Source: Cyclobacteriaceae bacterium (GTDB lineage: Bacteria > Bacteroidota > Bacteroidia > Cytophagales > Cyclobacteriaceae). From it: a DNA stretch of 64,000 nt. Each line of letters begins with the position of its first letter. Positions within the stretch are counted from its first letter, which is position 1. The stretch covers positions 40,380 to 104,379 of the forward strand of contig JANQPQ010000040.1 of the NCBI GenBank assembly GCA_028285445.1. The letters are read 5' to 3'. Both the position numbers and the translations under genes were made by a program. Positions 15,143-25,180 of this stretch are shown here, one piece after another. A model generated the notes under the pieces. That model was not told where the DNA came from, made no database searches, and worked only from the letters and a program-made list of their open reading frames with translations.

Positions 15143-17748
15143 AGGAACTAACTAATCCACCCAATCCGCCTAATCCACCGAGATTGTCATGGAACTTCCT
15201 GAAGTGGTTCTGCAAGCCAGACTACCTACCTGATGTGGAAGGGGACCTGCTGCAGCTCTATGACCGCAGGGTTGAAAGTATGGGACGCATGAAGGCCGGC
15301 TGGCTCTTCACCCTCGATGTGCTGCTTCTATTTAGGCCTGGCATGATCCGATCAAAAATTCAATATCAAAAACTCAGAATAATGGACTTACTCCAACACA
15401 GTTTCAAAATATCGTTTCGGAACTTTAATAAATACCGTAGCTCATTCTTAATCAATTTGCTGGGCCTCTCCACCGGGCTTGCCTGTGTGCTCTTCATCTT
15501 TCTATGGGTACAAGATGAATTGGCCATCGATCAATTTCACACCAAGGGAGACCGTCTGTATCAGCTCATGGAGAATGTAAAACAGGACGGCGGCATCATT
15601 ACCCGAACCACAACCTCAGGCCCTACGTCTCCGGCGTTGATGGAAGATTTTCCAGAAATAGAACGGGCAGTATCCCTGACATGGGATAGTAGTGATGCCT
15701 TTTTTGTAGGGGAAAAAAGCGTGACGGCCTATGGCCATTATGCTCATGAAGGATTTTTCGAAATGTTCAGCTGGGAAGTGATCGCAGGTAATCCGGATGA
15801 GCTACTGAAAGACCCGAACAACATTGTGATTTCAGAATCATTTGCCAAGAAATTGTTTGGAGATGCCAACCCAATTGGTCAAACCATTGAATACCGGGGC
15901 GAGTATCCTGTTAAAATATCCGGGGTTTTCAAAGACATTCCAGAGGCTTCCACTATCCGGTTCGAATATGTAATGCCGTTTGCCAAGTTCTTCGATGAAT
16001 ATGAGTGGGCGCAAAGCTGGAACAATACCGCCTTTAGCACCTACATCTTGTTCAAAGAAGATGCTGACGTTGAGGCGTTTAATAATAAAGTATATGAGTA
16101 CGTACGGGAAAAGACGGAAGGCAAGGGCAATCACCGTTCGCCCTTTGCTACGCTGTTTGGTGAACGCTATCTCCACAGTAAATATGAAAACGGGGTACTG
16201 GCAGGTGGCCGAATTGAGTACGTGCAAATGTTTAGTGCCATCGCCTTATTCATTTTGCTTATTGCATGCATCAACTTCATGAACCTCTCGACGGCGCGTG
16301 CTTCCCGTCGTTTGAAAGAAATTGGTGTAAAGAAGACGGTAGGTGCGGCTCGAAGCTCATTGATCATCCAATTCTTAAGCGAATCAATCCTTCTTATGTC
16401 AATCTCCATGTTGGCGGGCTTGGCAATTGTATGGTTGTTGCTGCCACAGTTCAACCTGATTACAGGGAAGACGCTGGCACTTGGTTTCACTTCCGAGCTT
16501 ATTTCGGGAATCCTGATCATCTTATTCGGAGCGGGCTTAATCACGGGCAGCTACCCGGCTTTCTACTTATCCAAGTTCAAGCCTGATGTGGTATTGAAGG
16601 GCAGGCTAAATAGGTCTACCGGTGAAGCCTGGGCACGGAAAGGGCTGGTGACATTGCAGTTCACCTTATCTATCGTGCTCATCGTCTCCGTGATCGTCGT
16701 GTTTGAGCAAATACAGTTTACCCAAAATAAAAACCTGGGCTACGAGAGAGACAATATCCTGATAATGGATGTAAATGGTGGTCTGTTTGATAGTTTGAAG
16801 TATCACACCTTCCTAAATGAACTGTCGCAGGTTCCGAATGTGGTTGCTGCCTCTGGTGCAAACCACGACATGACCGGTAATAATGGGGGAACCTCCAACA
16901 TCACCTGGCCTGGAAAGGATCCTAACGACCGCACAGAATTTGAGCGAATGTTGTGCAAGCAAGGTTTTATCGAAATGATGGACATGGAAATTGTGGATGG
17001 GCGATCATTCACAGAGGATTTCATGACTGATTGGAGTAAAATTATTCTCAATGAAGCTGCCATAGACTACATAGGTTTTGAAGACCCGATCGGAAAGAGT
17101 GTCCGACTGTTCAACCAGGATGTGGAGATTATCGGTGTGGTGAAGAACTTCCATTTCGATTCCTTCCACGAGGAAGTGAAGCCGCTTTTCCTATCGCTGG
17201 AAGACGACGACACCTGGTACCTTATGGCTAAGCTTGCTACTGGCCACGAGAAAGAAGCGGTTGAAGCGATCGAAGAATTGCACAAGGCGATAAATCCGGG
17301 CTTTGAACTTCGATATCGATTCCTGGACGAAGACTACCAGCAGCTGTATGAAGCAGAAAACAGGGTTTCTGTTCTTTCAGGATACTTTGCTACAATTGCT
17401 GTGATCATCTCTTGCTTAGGCTTGTTTGGGCTGGCCTCATTCAGCCTCGAGCGTCGAAGCAAGGAAATCGGGATTCGAAAGGTTTTGGGTTCTTCTGAGC
17501 TAAGCCTCTCAAAGAAACTAGTGTATGACCTTACCAAAATGGTATTCATTGCAGTAATAATTGGTTTGCCTATTAGCTATCTGATTGCGGAGAACTGGCT
17601 ACAGGGTTTTGCCTTTCGGATCCCACTGGAAATTTGGTTTTTCGCAGCAGCAGGGTTCATTACATTGGCTATTGCGTTTATAACTGTCGGTTACCAGGCT
17701 ATTAAGGCCGCAAAGTTGAATCCTGTGCAGTTTTTGAAAGATGAATAG
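15139..17748 (+). CDS. PadR-associated ABC permease with N-terminal prefix domain, 869 aa
   Basis: An FtsX/MacB-type permease. I start at the GTG at 15139, which overlaps the padR stop (GTGA). The first 80 residues are a cytoplasmic prefix domain (PPRLSWNFLKWFCKPDYL, then EGDLLQLYDRR) after a Pro-Asn-rich NPPNPPNPP tract; this domain marks permeases controlled by a neighbouring PadR. The permease body follows, with DQFHTKGDRLYQLMEN, the first coupling segment GVKKTVGAARSSLIIQFL, and the last FtsX unit with GIRKVLGSSELSL. It needs an ATPase encoded elsewhere. Close in architecture to 52009-54654 on the opposite strand. Confidence 0.9.
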   Translation: MKELTNPPNPPNPPRLSWNFLKWFCKPDYLPDVEGDLLQLYDRRVESMGRMKAGWLFTLDVLLLFRPGMIRSKIQYQKLRIMDLLQHSFKISFRNFNKYRSSFLINLLGLSTGLACVLFIFLWVQDELAIDQFHTKGDRLYQLMENVKQDGGIITRTTTSGPTSPALMEDFPEIERAVSLTWDSSDAFFVGEKSVTAYGHYAHEGFFEMFSWEVIAGNPDELLKDPNNIVISESFAKKLFGDANPIGQTIEYRGEYPVKISGVFKDIPEASTIRFEYVMPFAKFFDEYEWAQSWNNTAFSTYILFKEDADVEAFNNKVYEYVREKTEGKGNHRSPFATLFGERYLHSKYENGVLAGGRIEYVQMFSAIALFILLIACINFMNLSTARASRRLKEIGVKKTVGAARSSLIIQFLSESILLMSISMLAGLAIVWLLLPQFNLITGKTLALGFTSELISGILIILFGAGLITGSYPAFYLSKFKPDVVLKGRLNRSTGEAWARKGLVTLQFTLSIVLIVSVIVVFEQIQFTQNKNLGYERDNILIMDVNGGLFDSLKYHTFLNELSQVPNVVAASGANHDMTGNNGGTSNITWPGKDPNDRTEFERMLCKQGFIEMMDMEIVDGRSFTEDFMTDWSKIILNEAAIDYIGFEDPIGKSVRLFNQDVEIIGVVKNFHFDSFHEEVKPLFLSLEDDDTWYLMAKLATGHEKEAVEAIEELHKAINPGFELRYRFLDEDYQQLYEAENRVSVLSGYFATIAVIISCLGLFGLASFSLERRSKEIGIRKVLGSSELSLSKKLVYDLTKMVFIAVIIGLPISYLIAENWLQGFAFRIPLEIWFFAAAGFITLAIAFITVGYQAIKAAKLNPVQFLKDE

Positions 17749-17901
17749 GTAAGCTGCTAGCTACAACTGATTTCCTTGGTGTAGCTTTTGACCACACCTG
17801 CATTTACATAGCTATTTCAGAAGATAGGGGAGGGGTAGTATAATACCACCCCTAGCACTTAGGGCACGCAAATAATCTTGTATGTCTCGAACATTTCCAT
17901 T

Positions 17902-17928
17902 CTATTTGCGTATAATATACACAAATAG
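17902..17928. promoter_or_regulatory. 27-bp near-perfect palindrome before the SPFH gene
   Basis: CTATTTG (17902-17908) mirrors CAAATAG (17922-17928), and GTATA mirrors TATAC inside; twelve of thirteen base pairs match around a central A. It ends 25 bases before the SPFH start codon and contains a TATAATATA core, so it probably overlaps the promoter. This is the strongest single operator candidate in the window. The regulator is unknown. Confidence 0.65.
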
Positions 17929-17953
17929 GTTGTTCAATTAAAACACAGGCAAT

Positions 17954-18967
17954 ATGTTCGGATTTAATTATATCAAGTTTGACTCCATGAATCATGTCAT
18001 TCTTTACAAGAATGGGAACGTAAAAAAAGAAGGGAGAGGGTTGGCTTTCTTCTACTTCTCTCCGAATTCTTCAATCGTATCTATACCCATGGAAAGTAAT
18101 GACCTGCAATTTGTATTTAAGGAAACTACCAAAGACTACCAGGATGTAACAGTGCAAGGGCAGATAACCTACAAGGTTACTGACCCCAAACAGTTGGCCG
18201 AAAGTTTAGACTTCACTGTCAACTCTCGGGGGCAATACCTGAAAGACGATCACGAGAAAATTCAACAGCGTATTATCAACGAAGCCCAAACTGCCAGCTC
18301 TGCCATTATTCAGCGCCTTAGTTTAAAAGAGGCCTTGCGGCAACTGGGGGAAATTGAAGAGAATATCTTCCAGAGTGTGCAAAAATCTAAGACAGTACAA
18401 ATGCTTGGCTTGGAGATAATGAGTGTGAATGTGCTGGGTGTAACACCTAACCCAGAAATGGCCAGGGCCCTGGAAGCGCAAACAAGGGAGTCTTTGCAGA
18501 AAGAGGCTGACCAAGCGGTTTATGAGCGTAGAAATTTCGCCGTAGAACAGGAGCGTATGATCAAAGAGAGTGAGCTTAATACGGAAATTGCCGTGGAAGA
18601 AAAGCAAAAGCAAATTGCTGAAAAGCAAATGGAAACAGAGGTGGTTAAACAAGAAAATGAGCAAGAGTTGAAGGAAATGGGCATGAAGTCTGACATTTCT
18701 TTAGAAGAGAAAAAGCAGCAGCTGATTGACCTCAAAGTGAAGAATGAAAAGAAAGAGGCCGACGCCAAAGAGTACGTGCTGCAGGCTTCCCTCAATCCTT
18801 ACAAAGAACTAGATTGGAAGACCTTGATGGCCATCAACTCTCGAGGCGTTCACGCCAAAGATAACATTGCACTGGCCTTCAGAGAACTGGCAGAAAACGC
18901 GGAAAAGATTGGCAGCGTGAACATATCTCCTGAGCTTTTAGATTCTATTATGAATAGCAAGAAGTAG
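17954..18967 (+). CDS. SPFH/Band 7 domain protein, soluble type
   Basis: A 337-residue protein. Residues 1-165 form an SPFH (stomatin/prohibitin) domain (VTVQGQITYKVTDPKQLAES, then QRIINEAQTASSAIIQRLSL and LGLEIMSVNVLGVTPNPEMA). Residues about 175-275 are a long charged coiled coil rich in Glu, Lys and Gln. Unlike most family members it has no N-terminal membrane segment or signal peptide, so it may bind membranes peripherally or oligomerise in the cytoplasm. The next gene starts six bases after its stop, so the two form an operon driven from the promoter region with the 27-bp palindrome. The family scaffolds membrane microdomains; the role here is unknown. Confidence 0.85.
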   Translation: MFGFNYIKFDSMNHVILYKNGNVKKEGRGLAFFYFSPNSSIVSIPMESNDLQFVFKETTKDYQDVTVQGQITYKVTDPKQLAESLDFTVNSRGQYLKDDHEKIQQRIINEAQTASSAIIQRLSLKEALRQLGEIEENIFQSVQKSKTVQMLGLEIMSVNVLGVTPNPEMARALEAQTRESLQKEADQAVYERRNFAVEQERMIKESELNTEIAVEEKQKQIAEKQMETEVVKQENEQELKEMGMKSDISLEEKKQQLIDLKVKNEKKEADAKEYVLQASLNPYKELDWKTLMAINSRGVHAKDNIALAFRELAENAEKIGSVNISPELLDSIMNSKK

Positions 18968-18973
18968 CAGCAA

Positions 18974-19912
18974 ATGCATTTTGACAAGGCAATCATAATT
19001 CGTGATAAGACAAGGCTTGAGCAACTGATTGAGCGGTTCAACTCAAAGGCTCAAGCCAAGTTTTATATTGAAAGCTCAGGTGGCAACTTTGAGCAGTACG
19101 AGCAAGAGCATCACACATTTTATGCTTCGCTTAAAACGACACAGGAGGCTGTAGCTACCTGGTACAAACCCAAGGTGGTTGACCGCTCGTTCCTGCCAAC
19201 TTATATTTTTAGTGAGAAAGACCTGATTGTGGTGATTGGACAAGACGGCCTGGTCGCCAATACCGCCAAGTACGTGAATGAATTACCAATTCTTGCCATC
19301 AACCCCGACCCCGAACAGTACGATGGAGTATTACTGCCATTCAGTTGCGACAATATAGAGAACGGTATCAGCGACCTGCAAAGTGATAGACATCAACTGA
19401 AACGAATTACCATGGCAGAGGCCAAGCTCCATGATGGGCAGCGGCTACTAGCCTTCAACGATTTCTATATTGGGGCAGCTTCGCATGTCTCATCCCGCTA
19501 CCAAATCAGCTTTAACGGAGTTACCGAAAACCAATCTTCCAGCGGCATTATTGTATCTACCGGCGCTGGGTCTACCGGTTGGCTCAGTTCTATCTTTAAT
19601 ATGGCCTATAATGTGCAGCGATCTTCTAACAAGCATGAAAAACACCATCAAATCGATCTGGACTGGGAGGCTGAACAATTGATTTTCGTAGTAAGAGAGC
19701 CTTTCCTCAGTAAAGTGACGCAAACTGGCATTGGCTATGGATCCCTAACCCGGAATAAGAGACTAAAGGTAGAATCAAAGATGGCTACCAACGGAGTGAT
19801 ATTTAGTGACGGTATAGAGTCTGACTTCCTGATTTTCAATACCGGTAGTTCGGTTGAGATAGGCATCGCCGCGGAGAAAGCGAATCTGGTATTGGGAAAC
19901 TATGAAGATTAA
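18974..19912 (+). CDS. NAD-kinase-fold protein paired with SPFH protein
   Basis: A 312-residue protein with the two-domain NAD kinase fold. The usual GGDG nucleotide motif appears as G89-Q-D-G92 followed by LVANTAKY; the later NDFYIGAASHVSSRYQI and SSGIIVSTGAGSTGW segments match the NE and TPTGSTAY regions of NAD kinases. The second glycine of GGDG is replaced by glutamine, so kinase activity and substrate are uncertain. It is longer at the N-terminus than ordinary NAD kinases. The start six bases after the SPFH gene argues for a joint function. Other possibilities are a sugar or lipid kinase of the same fold, or a nucleotide sensor. Confidence 0.75.
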   Translation: MHFDKAIIIRDKTRLEQLIERFNSKAQAKFYIESSGGNFEQYEQEHHTFYASLKTTQEAVATWYKPKVVDRSFLPTYIFSEKDLIVVIGQDGLVANTAKYVNELPILAINPDPEQYDGVLLPFSCDNIENGISDLQSDRHQLKRITMAEAKLHDGQRLLAFNDFYIGAASHVSSRYQISFNGVTENQSSSGIIVSTGAGSTGWLSSIFNMAYNVQRSSNKHEKHHQIDLDWEAEQLIFVVREPFLSKVTQTGIGYGSLTRNKRLKVESKMATNGVIFSDGIESDFLIFNTGSSVEIGIAAEKANLVLGNYED

Positions 19913-19930
19913 TTGTCGGGAAAGATAGGC

Positions 19931-21244
19931 CTACGGCACACTCTCCAATAACCAGTTAAATTCTTTACGGGCCAATTGATAGTCACGATCATCCCACAGC
20001 AAGTCAACTTGTAAAGAATCCTGGCCTTTATAGATCCCATACAACCTTAGCCCTTGATCGCTTAGGAGCATATAAGAACCCTGAAATATTGCAAGGGTAT
20101 CATTTCTGAATCGCTTGATGGTCAATTGATTGGAGGCACTGTCGACGGAGTAATTGAAAAAGTAAGACCGGCCGTACCGCACCCGAAAGGTAGAATCTAC
20201 CAATCCAATACTCCCACGGCTGCCATTGTCTATCGCCAGATCCTGCCAGTGCACATTGGAGTTAATATTGGCTGGAATGGTATCTCCATTAAGCACAAAA
20301 TTGCTTACGGAGTAATAACCACTTTCGAAAGGTGGCGGGGTACTAATGTTACTTCTTGATTGAAAAGCATTGTAGTAGTTATAAAGAGGATATAGCGCAA
20401 AGCACCCAATGAAAATGGCCTTTAAGCCCAGCCTGGCGTACTTAAGCCATGGTTTAATCATAGGAATATCCCAGGAGGTATCAGCATCCACGGGTTTATT
20501 CAGCATGAAAAAATGTGCAATCCTTTTGAGGTTATTAAGGCTGATGTACACACAGGCAACAAGTAATTGGAAGGAGAATATCTTCACCGGAATGTCAAAG
20601 GTCATGTTTAGTAGGAACACGTAAGAAAAGACACCAATTCCCAATAGGGCACCCATTACTACTGTACGACGGTATAGCAGTAAGATCCCCACCAGCATTT
20701 CTGACAGGCCGCTAAAAAACTCGTAGGTCTTGGAGTAACCGACGAAATTCCAGGAGAATCGCATGGCACTAAAATGGCCCAGATCAGTAGCGTAATAGCT
20801 ATTGGATGGGCTTGGCATCTGCAAGCCAAAAATCTTGATGATACCATAGATGAAAGCGAAGAATATAATGTAATACCGAACTACATTGCGAATGGCCAGG
20901 CTTCCCAGCACATAGGATTTACGCTTGCGATCCAGTACCGACCAAATGATGCTACCAATAAAAGCTATGAATAGCTGGGCATAAAGTGTTGCCCAGCCCA
21001 TCGAGGTATCGCCGCTGCCTCGGGTTGGCACCAACTCATCCTTGACCTCATAGATGTAGTCATTGAATAGATTAGTATACCCCTCTGAGAACCAGGAGCT
21101 GAAGGTGCCAAGGAAAGAGAACCAGGCAAATGATGCCAACCAAGACCAGATAGCAGTAGATAAAATGAAGTAGATGACAAAAAATCGGAATAGGACTAAC
21201 TGGTAGCTTGGCCAATCAGAATGGTGCTGTTTTATCTCATTCAT
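19931..21244 (-). CDS. DoxX-like integral membrane protein
   Basis: A 437-residue protein with about eight membrane helices in the first 290 residues and a soluble C-terminal part of about 150 residues, probably extracytoplasmic (YSVSNFVLNGDTIPANINSN, then a SIGLVDSTFRVRYGRSYFFN segment). The helices contain the FFSGLSEMLVGILLLYRR pattern typical of DoxX/DoxD-like proteins. Members of this superfamily are often linked to oxidoreductases or stress tolerance, but there is no such neighbour here. Its stop faces the end of the NAD-kinase-fold gene, 19 bases away. Function unknown. Confidence 0.6.
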   Translation of the reverse strand: MNEIKQHHSDWPSYQLVLFRFFVIYFILSTAIWSWLASFAWFSFLGTFSSWFSEGYTNLFNDYIYEVKDELVPTRGSGDTSMGWATLYAQLFIAFIGSIIWSVLDRKRKSYVLGSLAIRNVVRYYIIFFAFIYGIIKIFGLQMPSPSNSYYATDLGHFSAMRFSWNFVGYSKTYEFFSGLSEMLVGILLLYRRTVVMGALLGIGVFSYVFLLNMTFDIPVKIFSFQLLVACVYISLNNLKRIAHFFMLNKPVDADTSWDIPMIKPWLKYARLGLKAIFIGCFALYPLYNYYNAFQSRSNISTPPPFESGYYSVSNFVLNGDTIPANINSNVHWQDLAIDNGSRGSIGLVDSTFRVRYGRSYFFNYSVDSASNQLTIKRFRNDTLAIFQGSYMLLSDQGLRLYGIYKGQDSLQVDLLWDDRDYQLARKEFNWLLESVP

Positions 21245-21555
21245 AGGCTAAAATTAACTGAATCTCCAAAGTTATTTGGTTCTAAGAACTGCAAAGCATA
21301 CTACTAATACCAGCGGTAATAGTAGGGTTTGGGCAAATACAGCATGTCCAGATAAAAACGGCGGATAACCTCCGGGTATCGCAAGTCCCTACTAGCAGCA
21401 ATCAACAATTTTTTTTCCACTCACACTGGCCGCAGGGTAGCTGTAGCTTTGTAGTATTCCCAAAATTACTACTTATATTATTTAAATCATTTCTTGCTTG
21501 AGTACCATTTAGGTCACTAAATAATTTTTTAACCACATCTCACAAACACCATCTA
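21245..21555. other. Intergenic region before the RHS locus, no gene seen
   Basis: This 311-base region lies between the divergent membrane protein and RHS genes. TAGCTTTG at 21444-21451 fits the Bacteroidota -7 consensus TAnnTTTG, but I find no convincing -33 TTG, so it is only a candidate RHS promoter. GTAGTA at 21451-21456 and TACTAC at 21467-21472 form a small inverted repeat just after it. A long leader of about 100 bases would follow. Confidence 0.4.
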
Positions 21556-24500
21556 ATGAACCCAAGCAAATCAAGGTCAATGGGAAGAAATACCATGATG
21601 AAATTCATGCTGCTGGTATTGTTAACAACAGTTAGCTTAACCAATCAAGCACAAATCAATATTGGAAACTCGCCCGATGCCTTTGTCAATCGTCCGGTAG
21701 CAACTTCACCTGAAGCAGCAGCCATAGCTTCTTACGAGCAAGAACCCCGAGGTATGTACAATGGATGCCTAACCAAGTCAATTGATCTATACACCTTAAC
21801 AGCAGGCCCACTAAAGGTACCCTTGGCATTGAATTATAGTGGCTGTGGAAACAAGGTTGGCCAAGATGCTTCTTATGTTGGTCTAGGCTGGTCGTTAGAT
21901 GGTATCTACCAGGTTAGTAGAACTATCCACGGCCTGGCCGATGAGATACCTCTGAAGGGGTGGCTATATATGGCTAGTCAAATGGATCTGGCTGATTTTT
22001 TTCCAGCTGGAAGCGATAACTGGACCTGGTACAGAGATATTTTCAAACAGTGTATGGATGGTGAGCCTGACGAAATTATTATCACTGGTCCTGGTTTTTC
22101 CGCCACCTGTAGGTATGACTTTGATGGCAACTTGCTCTGCGCTTCAGAGCAGAAGCTTAAAGTTACAGCCATAGGAATGCCCCCAATTGGCCAGTCCCTA
22201 CCGTATGAAGATTGGATTGATGGCTGGGAGGTTGTTGATGCCAGAGGGGTGAAATATATTTTCGACGCCGTTGAAATAAGCAAGAGAGAGCTTGTAAATG
22301 CCAGTTTAAACGGCTGCTATGACTACTCCATGTCTGAGATCCCGACTACCTGGAAGATAACGAGGATGCAGAGCGCCATCTCAGAAGACTGGATAGAGTT
22401 TGATTACGAAACAAACTACCCCCGATCGGAAGGGGTGATGGGCCAATCACTGACTCATGCATTTTATACCGGTACCTCATTAAGTTCCAGCGTAAGCAGA
22501 AGTGACTATAGAAATGAGGTAAAAGTTATAGAAAGCATTAGGTCCAGCTCAGGTGCACGAATAGACTTCTTTGATGGCGTTTTGAGATCAGATATGGGTA
22601 ATAGTCATGGTGACTGTTACGATTGCTTCACTTTGGGTAGTCTTCAAGTTAAGAACGCAGCTAATGACTTGATTAAAGAATATGGCTTTGAATATGACAA
22701 TATCACCGGGAGGAATACCCTCAGGAAGTTAAATCTGGTTTTCGGTTCTAAAGAGTTGGGTAGTTATGAATTCGATTATGAGGGGATGCTGCCACCAACT
22801 ACAAGTTTCAGGAGAGATCATTATGGCTTCCTGAATAATAACAATGTACAATCTCTAATCCCCCCAATTAAGTATAAAACCAATTCTCCGCATTTGGTAA
22901 ATGGTAGCTACTACATCGATTGGAATCCTCAACTAGGAGACGACTATGTAGGTATACCCGTGCTAAGTGGAGATGGGCTAATCGCTTTACAAGGAGCCGA
23001 TAGAAGTCCTTCAGTCACGGGGAGCATCGCCGCTTTGATGACTAAGTTCAAAACTCCATTTGGGGCAGTTGAAGAATACAAGTACGGCATTCACGATTAT
23101 TCTTATATCAATGGAGGTCCAATTAGAAAACATGTTTACAATCAATTTATAGTTGAAGATGACGTAACCCCCGTATGGAATGACCCCGAAGGTCGGGTTG
23201 TACAGAAGACAGACTTCACCATTACCAGCCCTGCACAAGTCACCGTTACTTATCGGGTTGTGGGAAATGGAAGCGACTTTGGTTTTCCAGATGAAGAGGT
23301 AGGTTTCGAAATCTGGAGGGAGAATGCCACAACTCCAATCCTGCGTATTCGAACTGGGATCACAGAGACATTAGAAAATCTGACCGGAGTTTTATTGAAT
23401 GGCCTTTTGGATCCGGGAGACTACTATTTGGAGGTTTACGGAGGCAAAATCAGGGATCTTACGGGTGATGGCACAACCTTCATTTTCAACAGTGCATGGG
23501 CCAAATTGGAAGTTTACCAGGGGACGAACACCACGGAAAGGGCTGAAAAAATAGGCGGGGGAGCAAGAATAGAAGAAGTGAAGCGATATGACAATATCAG
23601 TGATGTTACTCCGGAAGTAATCACATTCAACTACGATCAGGAGGAAGGCGGCGAGATGATCTCAAGTGGCGTTGGAGCCTATCATGAATATCCATATGCT
23701 TACTTCTTTGCCAATGTTCCGTTGGGAAGTACTCCTTCTCCTAATCATTACGAACTCCGCAGATTTGCGAATAGCGTTGTCCATATAGATCAATCCAAAG
23801 GCTATGTTGGATACCAAAAGGTAACGGTTTTCTTAGGTAGCGAGATAGACAAAGAGGCGATGGGAAAGACAGAATACTTTTTTACCTCCAGAAGGAATTT
23901 TCCGGATACAGATTTTTCGTTTACGCTTCCTTTTGCGCCTGCCGACAACAGAGCCTACAAGTTAGGCCTTCTAACTAAAGAGGTAATATCCAAAAAGAAC
24001 AGTTCAACTCCGGGAGACTTTGAAGTTGTTAAAACAACTGATTATTCAATTGCATCAAAAGAGAAAGTTGTAGTAGGTATTAAGGCCGGTGCTCACGCTA
24101 ATTTAAATGATGGTGATGGCGAAGCGACCTATACCGACGAATCCCTAATAGATTCTTACACTATCCGCCTGGGGGTCGCAACCACCTTTCCTAATAAAAT
24201 TGAAACTAAGGACATGGAAGATTCTGACCTGGCATATGTGGAGTTATTTGAAAGGGAGTATGATGATTATTTCAACTTGAAGAAGACAGTAAATTTTGAC
24301 AGTGAGGGTAATGAAGTTGTTACCCGATATAGGTATCCGTATGAAATGGATCCATCTGATGCCATAATTTCTACCATGATGGACAGGAATTTCTTACCCA
24401 TGGTTGAAAAGATTGTATGGAAGAGGACAGCAACTAACGAGAAGATCATGCTCGGTGCCATGAAAACTACATTTAAGATATCCGGTTCTCGTATTCTAGT

Positions 24501-25167
24501 GGATAAAGTTTATGCAGCTGATTTTCCTACCGAACTAACCTCTACAGATTCTTTGACTATTGCCGAGAGCTACTATCGGGTTAGGCTTTGGAATAGAGAG
24601 TATGACGATCATGGCAGAATTCTGGAGACCACACAAAGCGATGGGGAGGATATCCATAGCTCCTATATTTGGTCGCAGGATAAGGAGTACCCGATTGCTG
24701 CCATTGAAAATGCCAGACATAACGAGGTTTATTACAACGGATTTGAAGAACCTGGGCAGGGAACCTTAGGTGGCGCTAAAAGTGGCAAATACAAACTTAG
24801 TGGAGTTGGTGCATTTGGTATCCCTTCCAATTTTCCTGATGGATCGTATGTGCTTAGTTATTGGATGGAAGAAGACGGCGACTGGAAATATATTACCAAA
24901 GAGTATCCTAACTATCAACGTGGAGACGATGTAAGAACCGATGCCCTCAATGGAAACAGCATTGACGAGGTTCGATTTCACCCCATTCACGCCAGAATGA
25001 TCTCTTTCTCCTTTAAGCCTCAGGTAGGGTTAATAACCATGACTGACCCCAATGGAAAATCAACCTCCTTCGAATATGACGACTTCAACCGCTTGGTTAA
25101 AACGAGGGACAATTGGGGGCAGTTAATCTCCTTAATCAAGTACTTCATACAAGGTCAAAACTTCTAA
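21556..25167 (+). CDS. Secreted RHS/SpvB-like shell protein, first half of split RHS pair
   Basis: A 1203-residue protein with a Sec signal peptide (MMKFMLLVLLTTVSL; the ATG at 21595 may be the real start). The first part (MYNGCLTKSIDLYTLTAGPL, then ALNYSGCGNKVGQDASYVGL) is the N-terminal shell region typical of Bacteroidota RHS proteins and resembles SpvB/TcB-like domains. A beta-sandwich-like insert spans roughly residues 550-650 (SPAQVTVTYRVVGNGSDFG). One clear YD repeat remains near the C-terminus, at about 1164-1184 (PNGKSTSFEYDDFNRLVKT). There is no RHS core. The next gene begins 13 bases after its stop and supplies the core and tail, so the two products probably assemble one capsule, as in TcB/TcC. 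Confidence 0.8.
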   Translation: MNPSKSRSMGRNTMMKFMLLVLLTTVSLTNQAQINIGNSPDAFVNRPVATSPEAAAIASYEQEPRGMYNGCLTKSIDLYTLTAGPLKVPLALNYSGCGNKVGQDASYVGLGWSLDGIYQVSRTIHGLADEIPLKGWLYMASQMDLADFFPAGSDNWTWYRDIFKQCMDGEPDEIIITGPGFSATCRYDFDGNLLCASEQKLKVTAIGMPPIGQSLPYEDWIDGWEVVDARGVKYIFDAVEISKRELVNASLNGCYDYSMSEIPTTWKITRMQSAISEDWIEFDYETNYPRSEGVMGQSLTHAFYTGTSLSSSVSRSDYRNEVKVIESIRSSSGARIDFFDGVLRSDMGNSHGDCYDCFTLGSLQVKNAANDLIKEYGFEYDNITGRNTLRKLNLVFGSKELGSYEFDYEGMLPPTTSFRRDHYGFLNNNNVQSLIPPIKYKTNSPHLVNGSYYIDWNPQLGDDYVGIPVLSGDGLIALQGADRSPSVTGSIAALMTKFKTPFGAVEEYKYGIHDYSYINGGPIRKHVYNQFIVEDDVTPVWNDPEGRVVQKTDFTITSPAQVTVTYRVVGNGSDFGFPDEEVGFEIWRENATTPILRIRTGITETLENLTGVLLNGLLDPGDYYLEVYGGKIRDLTGDGTTFIFNSAWAKLEVYQGTNTTERAEKIGGGARIEEVKRYDNISDVTPEVITFNYDQEEGGEMISSGVGAYHEYPYAYFFANVPLGSTPSPNHYELRRFANSVVHIDQSKGYVGYQKVTVFLGSEIDKEAMGKTEYFFTSRRNFPDTDFSFTLPFAPADNRAYKLGLLTKEVISKKNSSTPGDFEVVKTTDYSIASKEKVVVGIKAGAHANLNDGDGEATYTDESLIDSYTIRLGVATTFPNKIETKDMEDSDLAYVELFEREYDDYFNLKKTVNFDSEGNEVVTRYRYPYEMDPSDAIISTMMDRNFLPMVEKIVWKRTATNEKIMLGAMKTTFKISGSRILVDKVYAADFPTELTSTDSLTIAESYYRVRLWNREYDDHGRILETTQSDGEDIHSSYIWSQDKEYPIAAIENARHNEVYYNGFEEPGQGTLGGAKSGKYKLSGVGAFGIPSNFPDGSYVLSYWMEEDGDWKYITKEYPNYQRGDDVRTDALNGNSIDEVRFHPIHARMISFSFKPQVGLITMTDPNGKSTSFEYDDFNRLVKTRDNWGQLISLIKYFIQGQNF

Positions 25168-25180
25168 AACAATTACTGCA

